Of a stretch of DNA of 64,000 nt, positions 37,502 to 45,778 are shown piece by piece (positions within the stretch are counted from its first letter, which is position 1; each line of letters opens with the position of its first letter). The translations under genes and the position numbers were made by a program. The notes beneath the pieces were generated by a model. The model was not told the DNA's origin, ran no database searches, and saw only the letters and a program-made list of their open reading frames with translations. Origin of the DNA: Fusobacterium ulcerans (GTDB taxonomy: Bacteria; Fusobacteriota; Fusobacteriia; Fusobacteriales; Fusobacteriaceae); the NCBI RefSeq assembly GCF_003019675.1, contig NZ_CP028105.1:248001-312000 (forward strand), given 5' to 3'.

Positions 37502-37622
37502 TATATATCTCCTTTATAATTACTTATAACAGAAAAAAATTACTTTTTTTAGTTTATAAAAAAATTGATCTATAAATTTTTTTCATCTATTTTCTTCCTT
37601 TGTATTTTTATTAATTTTTTAT

Positions 37623-38393
37623 TTAAATCCAGCCCCATTTATCGAAATATTTTATGGCTGATTTTATATGTTCCCACATCATTTTTTTATTCTTAAAAGA
37701 TTCCTTTGCATGATTATGAAATATTTCTACTTCTGGATAAAAAATAATTTTTGATATTTCTCCTATTCTTCTACACAAATCAAAATCTTCCATATACATA
37801 AAGAATCTTTCATCAAAGCCATTTACTTTCACAAATATCTCTGTTCTTAAAAACATAAAACACCCTGATAACAATGGAACTTCCCTTATTTTCTCATACC
37901 CTAAATCTCTCATTTCATATAAATAGTCTTGTTTTTCTATTATTTTTTTAAAAGGACAAAATCTCCTTAAAAATAAATTCATTGGAGTTGGATATCTTTT
38001 ACATAAATATTGAATCTCTCCATTAGGATGCTTAACTAATGGCATTAATTGCCCAATATCCTTATTTAATTCCATATATTCAAAAATTTTTTCCAATACT
38101 CCTCTATCAAAATAAATATCTGGGTTTATTATCAAATGATATTTAGAATTATTTTTTATTTTTTCTATGGTTTTGTTATGTCCATATCCATATCCTCCAT
38201 TACAATCATTAAACATATATTCTATTCTCTGATCATTTAAATTTAAAATTTCAACTTCTAAATCATTACTAGGTGAGTTATCTGAAATCCAAACTTTTAC
38301 TTTTAATTTTGTATTCAGAAAACTATTTAATATTTTTTTTAATTCTTCTTTGTTAGTTTTGTAAGTTACAATACTAGCTGTAATATCAAACAT
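37623..38393 (-). CDS. Family 2 glycosyltransferase (rhamnosyltransferase-like)
   Basis: A 256-residue GT2 protein starting at MFDITASIVTYKTNKEEL; a TTG seven codons upstream lacks a ribosome site. WISDNSPS, NGGYGYGHN, INPDIYFDRG and MYMEDFDLCRRI are the conserved blocks of the WbbL/RfbF-type enzymes, many of which transfer rhamnose. With rmlA and rmlC nearby, a dTDP-rhamnose donor is plausible. The start lies 4 bp beyond the stop of the sugar-phosphate transferase gene. A 121-bp AT-rich gap follows. Confidence 0.87.
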   Translation of the reverse strand: MFDITASIVTYKTNKEELKKILNSFLNTKLKVKVWISDNSPSNDLEVEILNLNDQRIEYMFNDCNGGYGYGHNKTIEKIKNNSKYHLIINPDIYFDRGVLEKIFEYMELNKDIGQLMPLVKHPNGEIQYLCKRYPTPMNLFLRRFCPFKKIIEKQDYLYEMRDLGYEKIREVPLLSGCFMFLRTEIFVKVNGFDERFFMYMEDFDLCRRIGEISKIIFYPEVEIFHNHAKESFKNKKMMWEHIKSAIKYFDKWGWI

Positions 38394-38397
38394 ATCT

Positions 38398-39708
38398 TTA
38401 TATTCCCTTCCCAAATATTACTGTTTTACACGTTTTAAAAAATATAATCATATCCATTACAAAATCTTGATGTTTTATATAATACAAATCATATTCCAGT
38501 TTTATCTCTGCATCTTCTAGTGAAGCACCATATGAATACATTACCTGTGCCCATCCTGTAAGTCCTGGCTGTACTGCATATCTTAACTTATAGTTTTTTA
38601 TTTTCTTCTCATATTCTCTTCCTAGTTCATTCCATTCTGGTCTAGGGCCTACAAATGACATCTCTCCTCTTAGCACATTTATTAATTGTGGTAGTTCATC
38701 TAATCTTGTTTTTCTTATAAACTTTCCCACTGAAGTAATTCTATTGTCATTTTCTGAAGCATATTTTGAAAATTTCGCAGGATCATGTAGTTTCATACTT
38801 CTAAATTTGATTATTTCAAATTCATTTCCCTTCATTCCTATTCTCTTCTGCTTAAAAAATGCTGGATTTTTAATTACTTTCATTGGACTTTTAATCCCTA
38901 TATCCAGTTTTACTAATATGTAAGTAAGGACTATAAAAGGCATAGCTATAATAAGCATTGATATTGATACTGTTATATCAAAGAATCTTTTTATTCTTTT
39001 TTGTAATGTATTATTTAAAACTACAAATCCATCTGACATTACTATCCAAAGATCATCTATCTTTTCTGTATCTATTTTTCCTTCACACTTTTCTAGAAAA
39101 CTTATGTAATCTATTATTTTAATTCCCTGCAATTTCAAATCAGTTATTATATTTGAATAATTTATTATCTGCTTTCTGCTGGTAAAGATTATACTTTCTA
39201 TATTTTTTTCTTTTACTATTTTTTCTATATCTGTTATTTTTCCAAGATATTTTTCTTTACTTTTTTCTTCATCATTTAAATAGCCTATATAGTTATACTG
39301 TTTATTTTTTTCTAAAATATCAGCTATTTTATCTGTATTTTCTCCACTATCAATTATTGCTATATTCACTATTTTTTTATTGCAAATAAGGAGCAGATAT
39401 CTTAATATATTTTGAAATAAATCATAAAAAAGAAAAGCGTGTATAAATTCTATTTTTTTATAGAAGAAATAGAATATACAAAATCCACCAAAATTTATAG
39501 AAGTAGAATATATAAAATCTTTTGTCTTATACTGATAATTATTAAAGTTGAGAAGGTCTAGTAAGTAATAGAAGAAAGAAATTAAAATAAAGATTCCATA
39601 TACAGCTGTATTTATACTCAATCCTAAATATATAAAAATATTTCTATACATAAAGAAGAGCATTAGAAAATATATTATTCTTATTTTCATATTTCTGCTA
39701 TGTCTCAT
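38398..39708 (-). CDS. Undecaprenyl-phosphate sugar-phosphate transferase (initiating enzyme)
   Basis: A 436-residue polyprenyl glycosylphosphotransferase. Several N-terminal membrane helices and a cytoplasmic CoA-binding-like region (about 130-220) precede the catalytic domain. That domain shows KRFFDITVS, EIIKFRSMK, TRLDELPQLINVLRGEMSFVGPRPEW and QPGLTGWAQV, the standard blocks of the WbaP/WcaJ family. It loads the first sugar phosphate onto undecaprenyl phosphate. First gene of the minus-strand glycan operon, with GGGGATGG before the ATG. Confidence 0.93.
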   Translation of the reverse strand: MRHSRNMKIRIIYFLMLFFMYRNIFIYLGLSINTAVYGIFILISFFYYLLDLLNFNNYQYKTKDFIYSTSINFGGFCIFYFFYKKIEFIHAFLFYDLFQNILRYLLLICNKKIVNIAIIDSGENTDKIADILEKNKQYNYIGYLNDEEKSKEKYLGKITDIEKIVKEKNIESIIFTSRKQIINYSNIITDLKLQGIKIIDYISFLEKCEGKIDTEKIDDLWIVMSDGFVVLNNTLQKRIKRFFDITVSISMLIIAMPFIVLTYILVKLDIGIKSPMKVIKNPAFFKQKRIGMKGNEFEIIKFRSMKLHDPAKFSKYASENDNRITSVGKFIRKTRLDELPQLINVLRGEMSFVGPRPEWNELGREYEKKIKNYKLRYAVQPGLTGWAQVMYSYGASLEDAEIKLEYDLYYIKHQDFVMDMIIFFKTCKTVIFGKGI

Positions 39709-39994
39709 AATCCATCCCCATTTATCATTTGTTTCTTTTTTTATATTTTTCTATTTTATATATTTTTATCATTTATTTTCTTTATTTTATATATTTTGTA
39801 ATATTTTTAATCCCAAATATACATTTAGTAGTTTTATTTAAATTGGATAGATTTCAACTTATATTCTCTAACTTCTATCCCTTTTTATTTTCATTCTTTC
39901 CAAAAACTTGAATCTTATATTTTTTTCAATTTTTAAAATTTAATATCTATTTTCAATTTTTGTAAAAATTGTTACTTCCAACTAATTTAAAAAA

Positions 39995-40213
39995 GTTCGC
40001 ATTATTACAATAATGAGAACTTTTTCTCTTCCAAAACTCAATGAAATCGTTCTAACATTTCTTAAAAATGTCAAATTATAGGTTTTTTTAGTATTGACAA
40101 TATTCTATTTTAGTAGTATCATTTCACTATACTAATCTATAATTCTAAAAAGTTTCGCGTATAAATTTTTTGAAAAAAATTTATACAGGACGCCTTTTTG
40201 TAATAATGCGAAC
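39995..40213. repeat. Inverted-repeat element B (14-bp ends, GTTCGC type)
   Basis: GTTCGCATTATTAC (39995-40008) recurs exactly in inverted orientation at 40200-40213. The left end continues into a self-hairpin ending GAGAAC (40015-40020) and then CTTTTT, the same plan as the left end of element A. The interior carries a plus-strand promoter and a 13-bp stem (40159-40171 with 40074-equivalent partner at 40174-40186). It lies upstream of the glycan operon. A nonautonomous mobile element or a paired terminator structure are both possible. Confidence 0.55.
40094..40122 (+). promoter_or_regulatory. Strong plus-strand promoter in the gene-free stretch
   Basis: A perfect TTGACA (40094-40099), a 17-bp spacer and TATCAT (40117-40122). 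No coding gene lies downstream on the plus strand for several kilobases, so the product is expected to be a noncoding transcript. Just upstream, ACATTT (40055-40060) and AAATGT (40066-40071) form a 6-bp inverted repeat that might be an operator. Confidence 0.6.
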
Positions 40214-40257
40214 ATTTACACCTCCTAACTCCCCATTTTTTAAGGAGTCATTTTTTT
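40129..40257 (+). ncRNA. Candidate small RNA upstream of the glycan operon
   Basis: Between the promoter above and a T-run at 40251-40257 lies a stretch with a 13-bp stem (40159-40171 and 40174-40186), a single-stranded ACACCTCCT near 40218-40226 complementary to a Shine-Dalgarno sequence, and a small terminal hairpin (ACTCC 40228-40232 with GGAGT 40244-40248). This is the layout of a trans-acting small RNA. No expression evidence is available from sequence, and it overlaps the repeat element. Confidence 0.4.
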
Positions 40258-40644
40258 ACCCCTCTCTTTTGGACGTTTTTCTATTTCTCTTCTCTTATGT
40301 AACTTTTCCCTTTTCTTATATCAAAATTATTAATTTTTTATATATTTCATCATACTTTATTTGTTTTTCTATATTTCCCTTCTCTCATTTTTTTATTTCA
40401 TATTTTTATTTTTTCTTTGTAAAATAGTTTTTAATTGAACCTGCTATTTTTATATAATTTCTTTTCCCTTGCTGTTTTTTATTTTTTAGTATATTGATTA
40501 AAAACTATGTATTTACACTGCATTTACTTCTTTTACATCTCTTATTAAAAAAGTATGATGTATTTCATATCTTAGTTTTATTTATTTTTTAAAAATCATC
40601 TTATTTTTCAATTTTCATATACATTTTAAATTTATTTTTAGGTA
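40258..40644. other. Gene-free pyrimidine-rich stretch
   Basis: About 390 bases, strongly T- and C-rich on the plus strand. I see no gene, ribosome site or conserved structure here. The glycan operon promoter should lie between here and 39708 on the minus strand, but no convincing -35/-10 pair was found. Confidence 0.6.
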
Positions 40645-40678
40645 CAAAAAAAGGAACCCTAATCATTTAAGGTTCCTT
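40645..40678 (-). terminator. Terminator of proBA
   Basis: On the minus strand AAGGAACC (40671-40678) pairs with GGTTCCTT (40651-40658), followed by a run of T (40645-40652 region). It lies about 18 bp after the proA stop. Confidence 0.85.
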
Positions 40679-40695
40679 CTCTTATTTATCTTATT

Positions 40696-41940
40696 CTATT
40701 TTCTAACTTGTCCATTACCAAATATTACATACTTAGTAGTAGTCAATTCTTTCAGCCCCATAGGCCCTCTTGCATGAAGCTTTTGAGTACTGATACCTAT
40801 CTCAGCTCCAAAACCAAACTGTCCTCCATCTGTAAATCTTGTAGAAGCATTTACATATACAGCTGCTGCATCTATTTCATTTAAGAATCTTTGAGCATTT
40901 GAATAGTCCTCTGTTATTATTGATTCAGAATGTTTAGTTCCATATTTTCCAATATGTTCTATTACCTCATCTAAAGTTTTTACAGTTTTTACTGCTAGAA
41001 TGTAGTCTTCATATTCTGTAGCCCAGTCTTCTTCAGTAGCTTTTTTAGATTCAGGGATATATTTATTTACAGTTTCATCCCCTCTTATCTCCACATTTCT
41101 CTCCAGCAGCTCTTTTCCCATTACAGGAAGCAGTTCAGCTGCTATATCTTCATGTACCAGTATAGTCTCCACTGCATTACATACTCCTGGTCTTTGAGTT
41201 TTAGCATTGATTATTATATCTACAGCTTTTTTCAAATCTCCAGTTTTATCAACATATATATGGCAGTTTCCTATTCCTGTCTGTATACATGGTATAGTAC
41301 TGTTGTTGATAACAGTATTTATTAGTCTGGCACTTCCTCTAGGGATAAGTACATCTATATATTCATTAGCTTTCATAAGTTCAGCAGCTTTTTCATGGCT
41401 TGTATCTTCAAGTATCTGTACAGTATCTTCTGAAAGTCCAGCCTCTCTCAATACTTCTTTAAATACACTTACAATAGCTACATTTGTTTTTATCGCTTCT
41501 TTTCCGCCTCTCAGGATAACTGCATTCCCGCTTTTTAAGCAAAGTCCAAAAGCATCAGCTGTTACATTAGGACGTGATTCAAATATTATAGCCACCACTC
41601 CTAGAGGAACTCTTTTTTGCTGAATGATAAGTCCATTAGGAAGTGTTTTCCCATATACATATTCTCCAACAGGATCATTAAGCATAGATATTTCTTTCAA
41701 TCCTGCTGCCATATCTTCAATTCTTTTCTCTGTCAAAGTAAGTCTGTCTATAAAGGACTGTTTTACACCATTTGCAAGGGCGTTTTTTACATCCTCCTTA
41801 TTTATTTCAATTATTCTTTCTTTATTCCTTATTAAAGCATCTGCTGCTCTTTGAAGTATATCATTTTTTACTCCAGTAGAAAGCTGAGCTGTTTTTACAG
41901 CAGCTTTTTTAGCAGCCTCTCCTATTCTTGATATTTCCAT
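40696..41940 (-). CDS. proA: Gamma-glutamyl phosphate reductase
   Basis: A 414-residue aldehyde-dehydrogenase-like enzyme. The start at 41940 (MEISRIGEAAKKAA) follows AGGAGG; an earlier start in frame is rejected. The catalytic Cys is in QRPGVCNAVETILVH. NADP binding and the late GGQFGFGAEIGISTQKLHARGPMG block are typical. It makes glutamate 5-semialdehyde for proline synthesis. proB lies 11 bp upstream. Confidence 0.96.
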   Translation of the reverse strand: MEISRIGEAAKKAAVKTAQLSTGVKNDILQRAADALIRNKERIIEINKEDVKNALANGVKQSFIDRLTLTEKRIEDMAAGLKEISMLNDPVGEYVYGKTLPNGLIIQQKRVPLGVVAIIFESRPNVTADAFGLCLKSGNAVILRGGKEAIKTNVAIVSVFKEVLREAGLSEDTVQILEDTSHEKAAELMKANEYIDVLIPRGSARLINTVINNSTIPCIQTGIGNCHIYVDKTGDLKKAVDIIINAKTQRPGVCNAVETILVHEDIAAELLPVMGKELLERNVEIRGDETVNKYIPESKKATEEDWATEYEDYILAVKTVKTLDEVIEHIGKYGTKHSESIITEDYSNAQRFLNEIDAAAVYVNASTRFTDGGQFGFGAEIGISTQKLHARGPMGLKELTTTKYVIFGNGQVRK

Positions 41941-41951
41941 AATATTTCCTC

Positions 41952-42755
41952 CTAAGCTATACAATCAAAAACTGTTCCTATATCTTCCCCAGATATTAAT
42001 CTTTCTACAAGAAGAGGGTTAGAACCATCAAGTATAGCCATTACTACACCACTATCAAAGCATTCTCTTGCTGCCAGAAGTTTTGTTTCCATACCTCCAA
42101 CACTGAATTCGCTTCCCTTTTCTCCACCCATTTCCATTATATCGTCAGTAACTTTCTCTACATAAGCAATTCTTTGAGCATCTGGATTAGTTTTAGGATT
42201 AGAATCATATAGAGCGTCTATATCAGTAAGTATAATTAACAGATCAGCTTTCAGCAAAGAAGCCACACTTGCAGAAAGTCTGTCATTATCACTGAATTCT
42301 ATTTCAAAAGTAGAAATAGTATCATTGGCATTGACAATAGGGATAACTCCATATTCCAGCAATGTTTCAAATGTATTGTTGGTATTAGTTTTTCTCTCTC
42401 CCTCTTTGAAATCATCTTTTGTCAAAAGTATTTGAGCTGTCTTCTGGCTGTACTCACTAAAAAAGTTTTGATATATATGCATAAGTTCAGCCTGCCCTAC
42501 TGCTGCTGCTGCCTGTTTCTCTCTAGTTTCTTTAGGTCTTGTTTTAAAATCAAGCTTTTTAGATCCTACACCTATAGCTCCAGATGTTACAAGTACTACA
42601 TCTCTCTCTTGATTTCTCAGATCACTGAGCACCCATACAAGTTTATTTAAAAGCCCTAGATTAAGGTTTCCATTTGCATAAGTCAATGTAGATGTTCCTA
42701 CTTTTACCACTATTCTTTTGGCATTTTTAACTCTTTCTTTTATATCTCCATTCAT
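41952..42755 (-). CDS. proB: Glutamate 5-kinase, short form without PUA domain
   Basis: A 267-residue amino-acid kinase. VVKVGTSTLT at the N-terminus, VTSGAIGVG, NANDTISTFEIEFSDNDRLSA and VGGMETKLLAA are the family blocks. It lacks the C-terminal PUA domain of the 367-residue enterobacterial enzyme. The start at 42755 is preferred because GGTGA lies 8 bases upstream; ATG at 42764 or GTG at 42767 are alternatives. It catalyses the first, usually proline-inhibited, step. Confidence 0.93.
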   Translation of the reverse strand: MNGDIKERVKNAKRIVVKVGTSTLTYANGNLNLGLLNKLVWVLSDLRNQERDVVLVTSGAIGVGSKKLDFKTRPKETREKQAAAAVGQAELMHIYQNFFSEYSQKTAQILLTKDDFKEGERKTNTNNTFETLLEYGVIPIVNANDTISTFEIEFSDNDRLSASVASLLKADLLIILTDIDALYDSNPKTNPDAQRIAYVEKVTDDIMEMGGEKGSEFSVGGMETKLLAARECFDSGVVMAILDGSNPLLVERLISGEDIGTVFDCIA

Positions 42756-42922
42756 TACAGACATCACCCCTCTAATATTTCATTTAATGATATTATTATA
42801 CTAAATATTTCCAAGTTTTGCACATTTATTTTTATTTTTCTCTAAAAGTGATAAAATATTTTTTAAAATTCAAAAAATAAAAAAGAGCAGCTCAAAAACA
42901 AAAATAAAGGAAACTACATCAG

Positions 42923-43009
42923 TTACAGCAATGCAAACTCTGGCAGGGCAGTTCCCACAATGGCTCCAGCATAAAAAATAGAATTATCCCAGTTTTTTGT
43001 CAAATTATA
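42923..43009 (-). pseudogene. C-terminal remnant of a membrane or transport protein
   Basis: After an in-frame TAA, 28 codons read YNLTKNWDNSIFYAGAIVG and then TALPEFALL and stop. The stretch is clearly richer in GC than its surroundings and reads like the end of a hydrophobic protein. No start or ribosome site exists, so it is probably a relic. It lies between tRNA-Leu with its terminator and proB. The parent family is not recognised. The rest of 42768-42922 holds no gene that I can see. Confidence 0.35.
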
Positions 43010-43010
43010 T

Positions 43011-43049
43011 TAATAAAAAGGTGCTGATACTATTTTTAGTACCAACACC
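43011..43049 (-). terminator. Terminator of tRNA-Leu
   Basis: On the minus strand a 12-bp stem (43038-43049 with 43020-43031, two G-U pairs) around a 6-base loop is followed by CTTTTTATT. It lies 34 bp after the tRNA 3' end. Confidence 0.85.
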
Positions 43050-43082
43050 AAATATTATACAATTATATTATTGAGAAAATGG

Positions 43083-43165
43083 TGCAGAAGAAGAGATTTG
43101 AACTCTCACGGGGGCACCCCCACTGCCGTCTGAAGACAGCGCGTCTACCATTCCGCCACTTCTGC
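43083..43165 (-). tRNA. tRNA-Leu (anticodon CAG)
   Basis: 83 bases forming a class II tRNA. The acceptor GCAGAAG pairs with CTTCTGC, then discriminator A. D-arm TGGCGGAATGGTAGACGC, anticodon loop TTCAGAC (anticodon CAG), a long variable arm GGGGGTGCCCCC and T-loop GTTCAAATC follow. CCA is not encoded. It reads the CUG codon, which looks rare in these AT-rich genes. Confidence 0.95.
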
Positions 43166-43179
43166 ATAGCCACTCTCGT

Positions 43180-43208
43180 AGTATATACCTATTACATTGA
43201 AATTTCAA
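43180..43208 (-). promoter_or_regulatory. Promoter of tRNA-Leu
   Basis: Minus-strand TTGAAA (43203-43208), 17-bp spacer, TATACT (43180-43185), about 15 bp upstream of the tRNA 5' end. An ACGAG discriminator-like run follows. Confidence 0.7.
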
Positions 43209-43227
43209 GTATTTTTTCAAAAATTTA

Positions 43228-43256
43228 AAACCCCTTCCATCTCTGAAAGGGGTAAT
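43228..43256 (-). terminator. Terminator of hpf
   Basis: Minus-strand CCCCTT (43247-43252) pairs with AAGGGG (43231-43236) around a 10-base loop, then TTTTAAATTTTT. It lies just beyond the hpf stop and upstream of the tRNA promoter. Confidence 0.8.
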
Positions 43257-43272
43257 ATTTACAAATATTTAA

Positions 43273-43824
43273 TTATTTTTTAATTGCTGGCTCTACGTGT
43301 GCGTAGTCTCCATCTTTTCTCTTATAAACTATGTTCATCTCTCCTGTTTCACAGTTAGTGAATGGATAGAATACTCTATTCAATAATTCAAGTTGAAGTA
43401 TAGCTTCTTCTATATCCATTGGTTTTGGAGGTAGATAAACTTTTACTACATTTACAGCAGCTTCTTTTTCAACTGTGTTAGTTTCAGGATCATATTTTAT
43501 TTTTTTAACTCCTGGAACCTGTCCATAATTGATAGCTCTTTTTTCTTTGTGTTTTTTAAGCTGCGCCTCTATAATATCAGAAACTTGGTCAATAGCTGCA
43601 TATAGGTCTGTATCTGTACAAGAAGCTTTTAAAGTACTTCCACTCAGATATGCCAATACTTCAGCTGTATGGCTGCTTCCAGTTTTAGTTCTCACTGCTG
43701 ATAAGCTGACATCTAAATCTATAATACTATCGTGATACTTTTCAACCCTCCCTAGTTTAGTTTCCGCATACTTTTTGATTGCATCAGTTACAACTAATTG
43801 TTTTCCATGGATAGACATTTTCAT
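43273..43824 (-). CDS. hpf: Ribosome hibernation promoting factor, long form
   Basis: A 183-residue protein. The N-terminal RaiA/HPF domain (about 1-100, MSIHGKQLVVTDAIKKYAETKL) binds the 30S decoding centre. A linker leads to the C-terminal dimerisation domain (about 125-183, MDIEEAILQLELLNRVFYPFTN) that drives 100S ribosome dimers. The length fits the long HPF of Firmicutes-type bacteria. AAGGAAGTGG precedes the start. It is monocistronic, followed by its own terminator. Confidence 0.95.
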   Translation of the reverse strand: MKMSIHGKQLVVTDAIKKYAETKLGRVEKYHDSIIDLDVSLSAVRTKTGSSHTAEVLAYLSGSTLKASCTDTDLYAAIDQVSDIIEAQLKKHKEKRAINYGQVPGVKKIKYDPETNTVEKEAAVNVVKVYLPPKPMDIEEAILQLELLNRVFYPFTNCETGEMNIVYKRKDGDYAHVEPAIKK

Positions 43825-43931
43825 AATACCACTTCCTTTTAAGTCCGCAAGTTCTCTTTGCTTTGTATAATATTATACTTCCTTTTTTCGAGATTTCCTC
43901 TTTTTTTATAGAAAAATTTTGAAAACTTTTT

Positions 43932-44621
43932 CTAATCATCTGTTAAATGCAGAATACCTTTTTTAAGATAGAGCTTTTTGTCCGAAATCTTTGCCAGATC
44001 TTTTGAATGTGTAACTACTATTATAGTCTGCTTTCTATTTTTATTAATATCTCTCAGTATATCGAAGATAGTTTCACTTGTCTCCTCATCCAGATTTCCT
44101 GTAGGCTCATCTGCCAAAAGTATTTTAGGTGAATTGATTAAGGCTCTGGCTATTGCTACTCTTTGTTTTTCTCCTCCAGATAATTGTGAAGGTTTGTGTT
44201 TTACTCTGTCTTTCAATCCAACCGCTTCCAATATTTCCATTGCTCTTTTTTCTACTTCTTTCCTGTTTTTAAAATCATTCACCAAAGCTGGAAGCATTAC
44301 ATTTTCCAAAGCTGTAAATTCAGGAAGCAGATAATGAAATTGAAATACAAAGCCTAACATTCCATTTTTTAAAATATCTTTCTTTTCATCAGAAAGTTTT
44401 TCCACTTCCTGACCACCAATATATATTTTTCCTTTATCTATTTTATCCAACAGTCCAATTATATTCAGCAGAGTAGATTTTCCAGATCCTGATCTTCCCA
44501 GTATTGAAATAAATTCTCCCTCTTCTACAGTTAAGCTTAAGTTTCTTATAATATGAAGTTTATCTATATTCCCACTGTAATATTTTTCTATATTTTCTAA
44601 TCTCAATATCTCTCTACTCAT
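43932..44621 (-). CDS. ABC transporter ATPase, LolD/MacB type
   Basis: A 229-residue ATPase. Walker [10 protein letters not shown] (42-50), Q-loop [23 protein letters not shown], signature LSGGEKQR and Walker [13 protein letters not shown] are complete. [10 protein letters not shown] is the LolD-type Q-loop. Its start overlaps the permease stop by 8 bases. With that permease it probably releases lipoproteins from the inner membrane. The A2M lipoprotein encoded upstream in the same operon would be a client. MacB-like export is the alternative. Confidence 0.87.
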   Translation of the reverse strand: MSREILRLENIEKYYSGNIDKLHIIRNLSLTVEEGEFISILGRSGSGKSTLLNIIGLLDKIDKGKIYIGGQEVEKLSDEKKDILKNGMLGFVFQFHYLLPEFTALENVMLPALVNDFKNRKEVEKRAMEILEAVGLKDRVKHKPSQLSGGEKQRVAIARALINSPKILLADEPTGNLDEETSETIFDILRDINKNRKQTIIVVTHSKDLAKISDKKLYLKKGILHLTDD

Positions 44622-45777
44622 GTCTCAATGCCTCCACAGTTTCCATCTTGGCAGCTCTATATGCTGGGAATACACTCGATACAAAGATTATTCCAATATT
44701 TGCTCCAATTATTACTCCTATCTCCTTAACAGATATTTCAACTGGTATTTTAGTAAGATAATAGATAGAAGTTATAAATGCAAGAGTATAATTCTTAATG
44801 TACCACAAGAAGCACAGAGAAATAATTGTTCCTATTACTATTCCTGCAATTCCCAAGAGCATTCCCTGTATAAGGAAAATCTTCATTATACTTTTTCTTG
44901 AAAATCCCATTGATCTCATTATCCCTATATCTTTTATTTTTTCTCTTACCAGCATATTCAGTGTTACCCACACTACAAACCCTGCTATTATTACGATTAA
45001 AGAAAATACCATTATCATAACGGTTTTTTCCAATGACAGTGCTGAAAGAAGATTTCTGTTGAGATCTCCCCATGTCCTTGAGAAAATCTTTGTCTCAGAC
45101 ATTATTTTATCAGCTATTTCAGGAGCCTTGTATGGATCATTTAATGTTACATCAATCTTATTTACTGTATCTCCACTGTACACAAGATATTGAGCAGCCT
45201 TCAGTGGAAGAATTATCATATTTATATCATAATCATAATATCCGCTCTGGAATACCCCTTCTATCTTGAATTTTATCTCTTTATTTTCTGATGAAATAAT
45301 AGTCACTTCATCTCCAAGAGAAGCCCCAATATTCCTAAAAAGTTCCTTTCCTATGAGGACTCCATTTATTTTATCAGGAGATATGCTTCCCTCTACAATC
45401 TTTTTATCCAAATCCATTGCTTTCTTTGCACTTTCTAAATCAAAGCCTTCTATTTTTACTCCAGATATGTATCCTCCATATATTCCATTATATTTAAAGA
45501 TACCCTGTGTTTCTATACTTGGAACTGCTCCCTTTACTCCGGGAATTTTTTCTATTTTTTCTTTTAACTCGTTATAATTTGATAATTTATCTCCATTCTC
45601 CACCAGTACATGACTTGTCATAGAAAGAATACTGTTTATCATATTTTTATCTAATCCATTTGCTATTCCAATAGAGACTATTAAAACTACTACCCCTATT
45701 GCTATTCCTAAAGTTGAAATAAGACTCTGTCTTTTTCTCTCAAATATATGTTTCTTTGCTATAAAAAACTCTACCAT
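44614..45777 (-). CDS. ABC transporter permease, LolC/LolE (FtsX) type
   Basis: A 387-residue protein with four membrane segments: one at the N-terminus (about 20-45), then a periplasmic MacB-PCD domain (about 50-240), then three near the C-terminus (about 255-380). [20 protein letters not shown] and [15 protein letters not shown] are typical of LolC/E. Only one permease gene is present, so a homodimer (LolF-like) is expected. It starts 1 bp after pbpC ends. Confidence 0.87.
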   Translation of the reverse strand: MVEFFIAKKHIFERKRQSLISTLGIAIGVVVLIVSIGIANGLDKNMINSILSMTSHVLVENGDKLSNYNELKEKIEKIPGVKGAVPSIETQGIFKYNGIYGGYISGVKIEGFDLESAKKAMDLDKKIVEGSISPDKINGVLIGKELFRNIGASLGDEVTIISSENKEIKFKIEGVFQSGYYDYDINMIILPLKAAQYLVYSGDTVNKIDVTLNDPYKAPEIADKIMSETKIFSRTWGDLNRNLLSALSLEKTVMIMVFSLIVIIAGFVVWVTLNMLVREKIKDIGIMRSMGFSRKSIMKIFLIQGMLLGIAGIVIGTIISLCFLWYIKNYTLAFITSIYYLTKIPVEISVKEIGVIIGANIGIIFVSSVFPAYRAAKMETVEALRHE

Positions 45778-45778
45778 T

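Noticed and set aside
20964-40213. Prophage or conjugative element
   Set aside because: No integrase, transposase, capsid, relaxase or att-like direct repeats were seen; the content is an ordinary glycan locus.
40170-40427. An 85-codon plus-strand open frame in the gene-free stretch
   Set aside because: It begins with TTG inside a hairpin, has no ribosome site, and encodes a Phe/Tyr-rich peptide typical of T-rich noncoding DNA.
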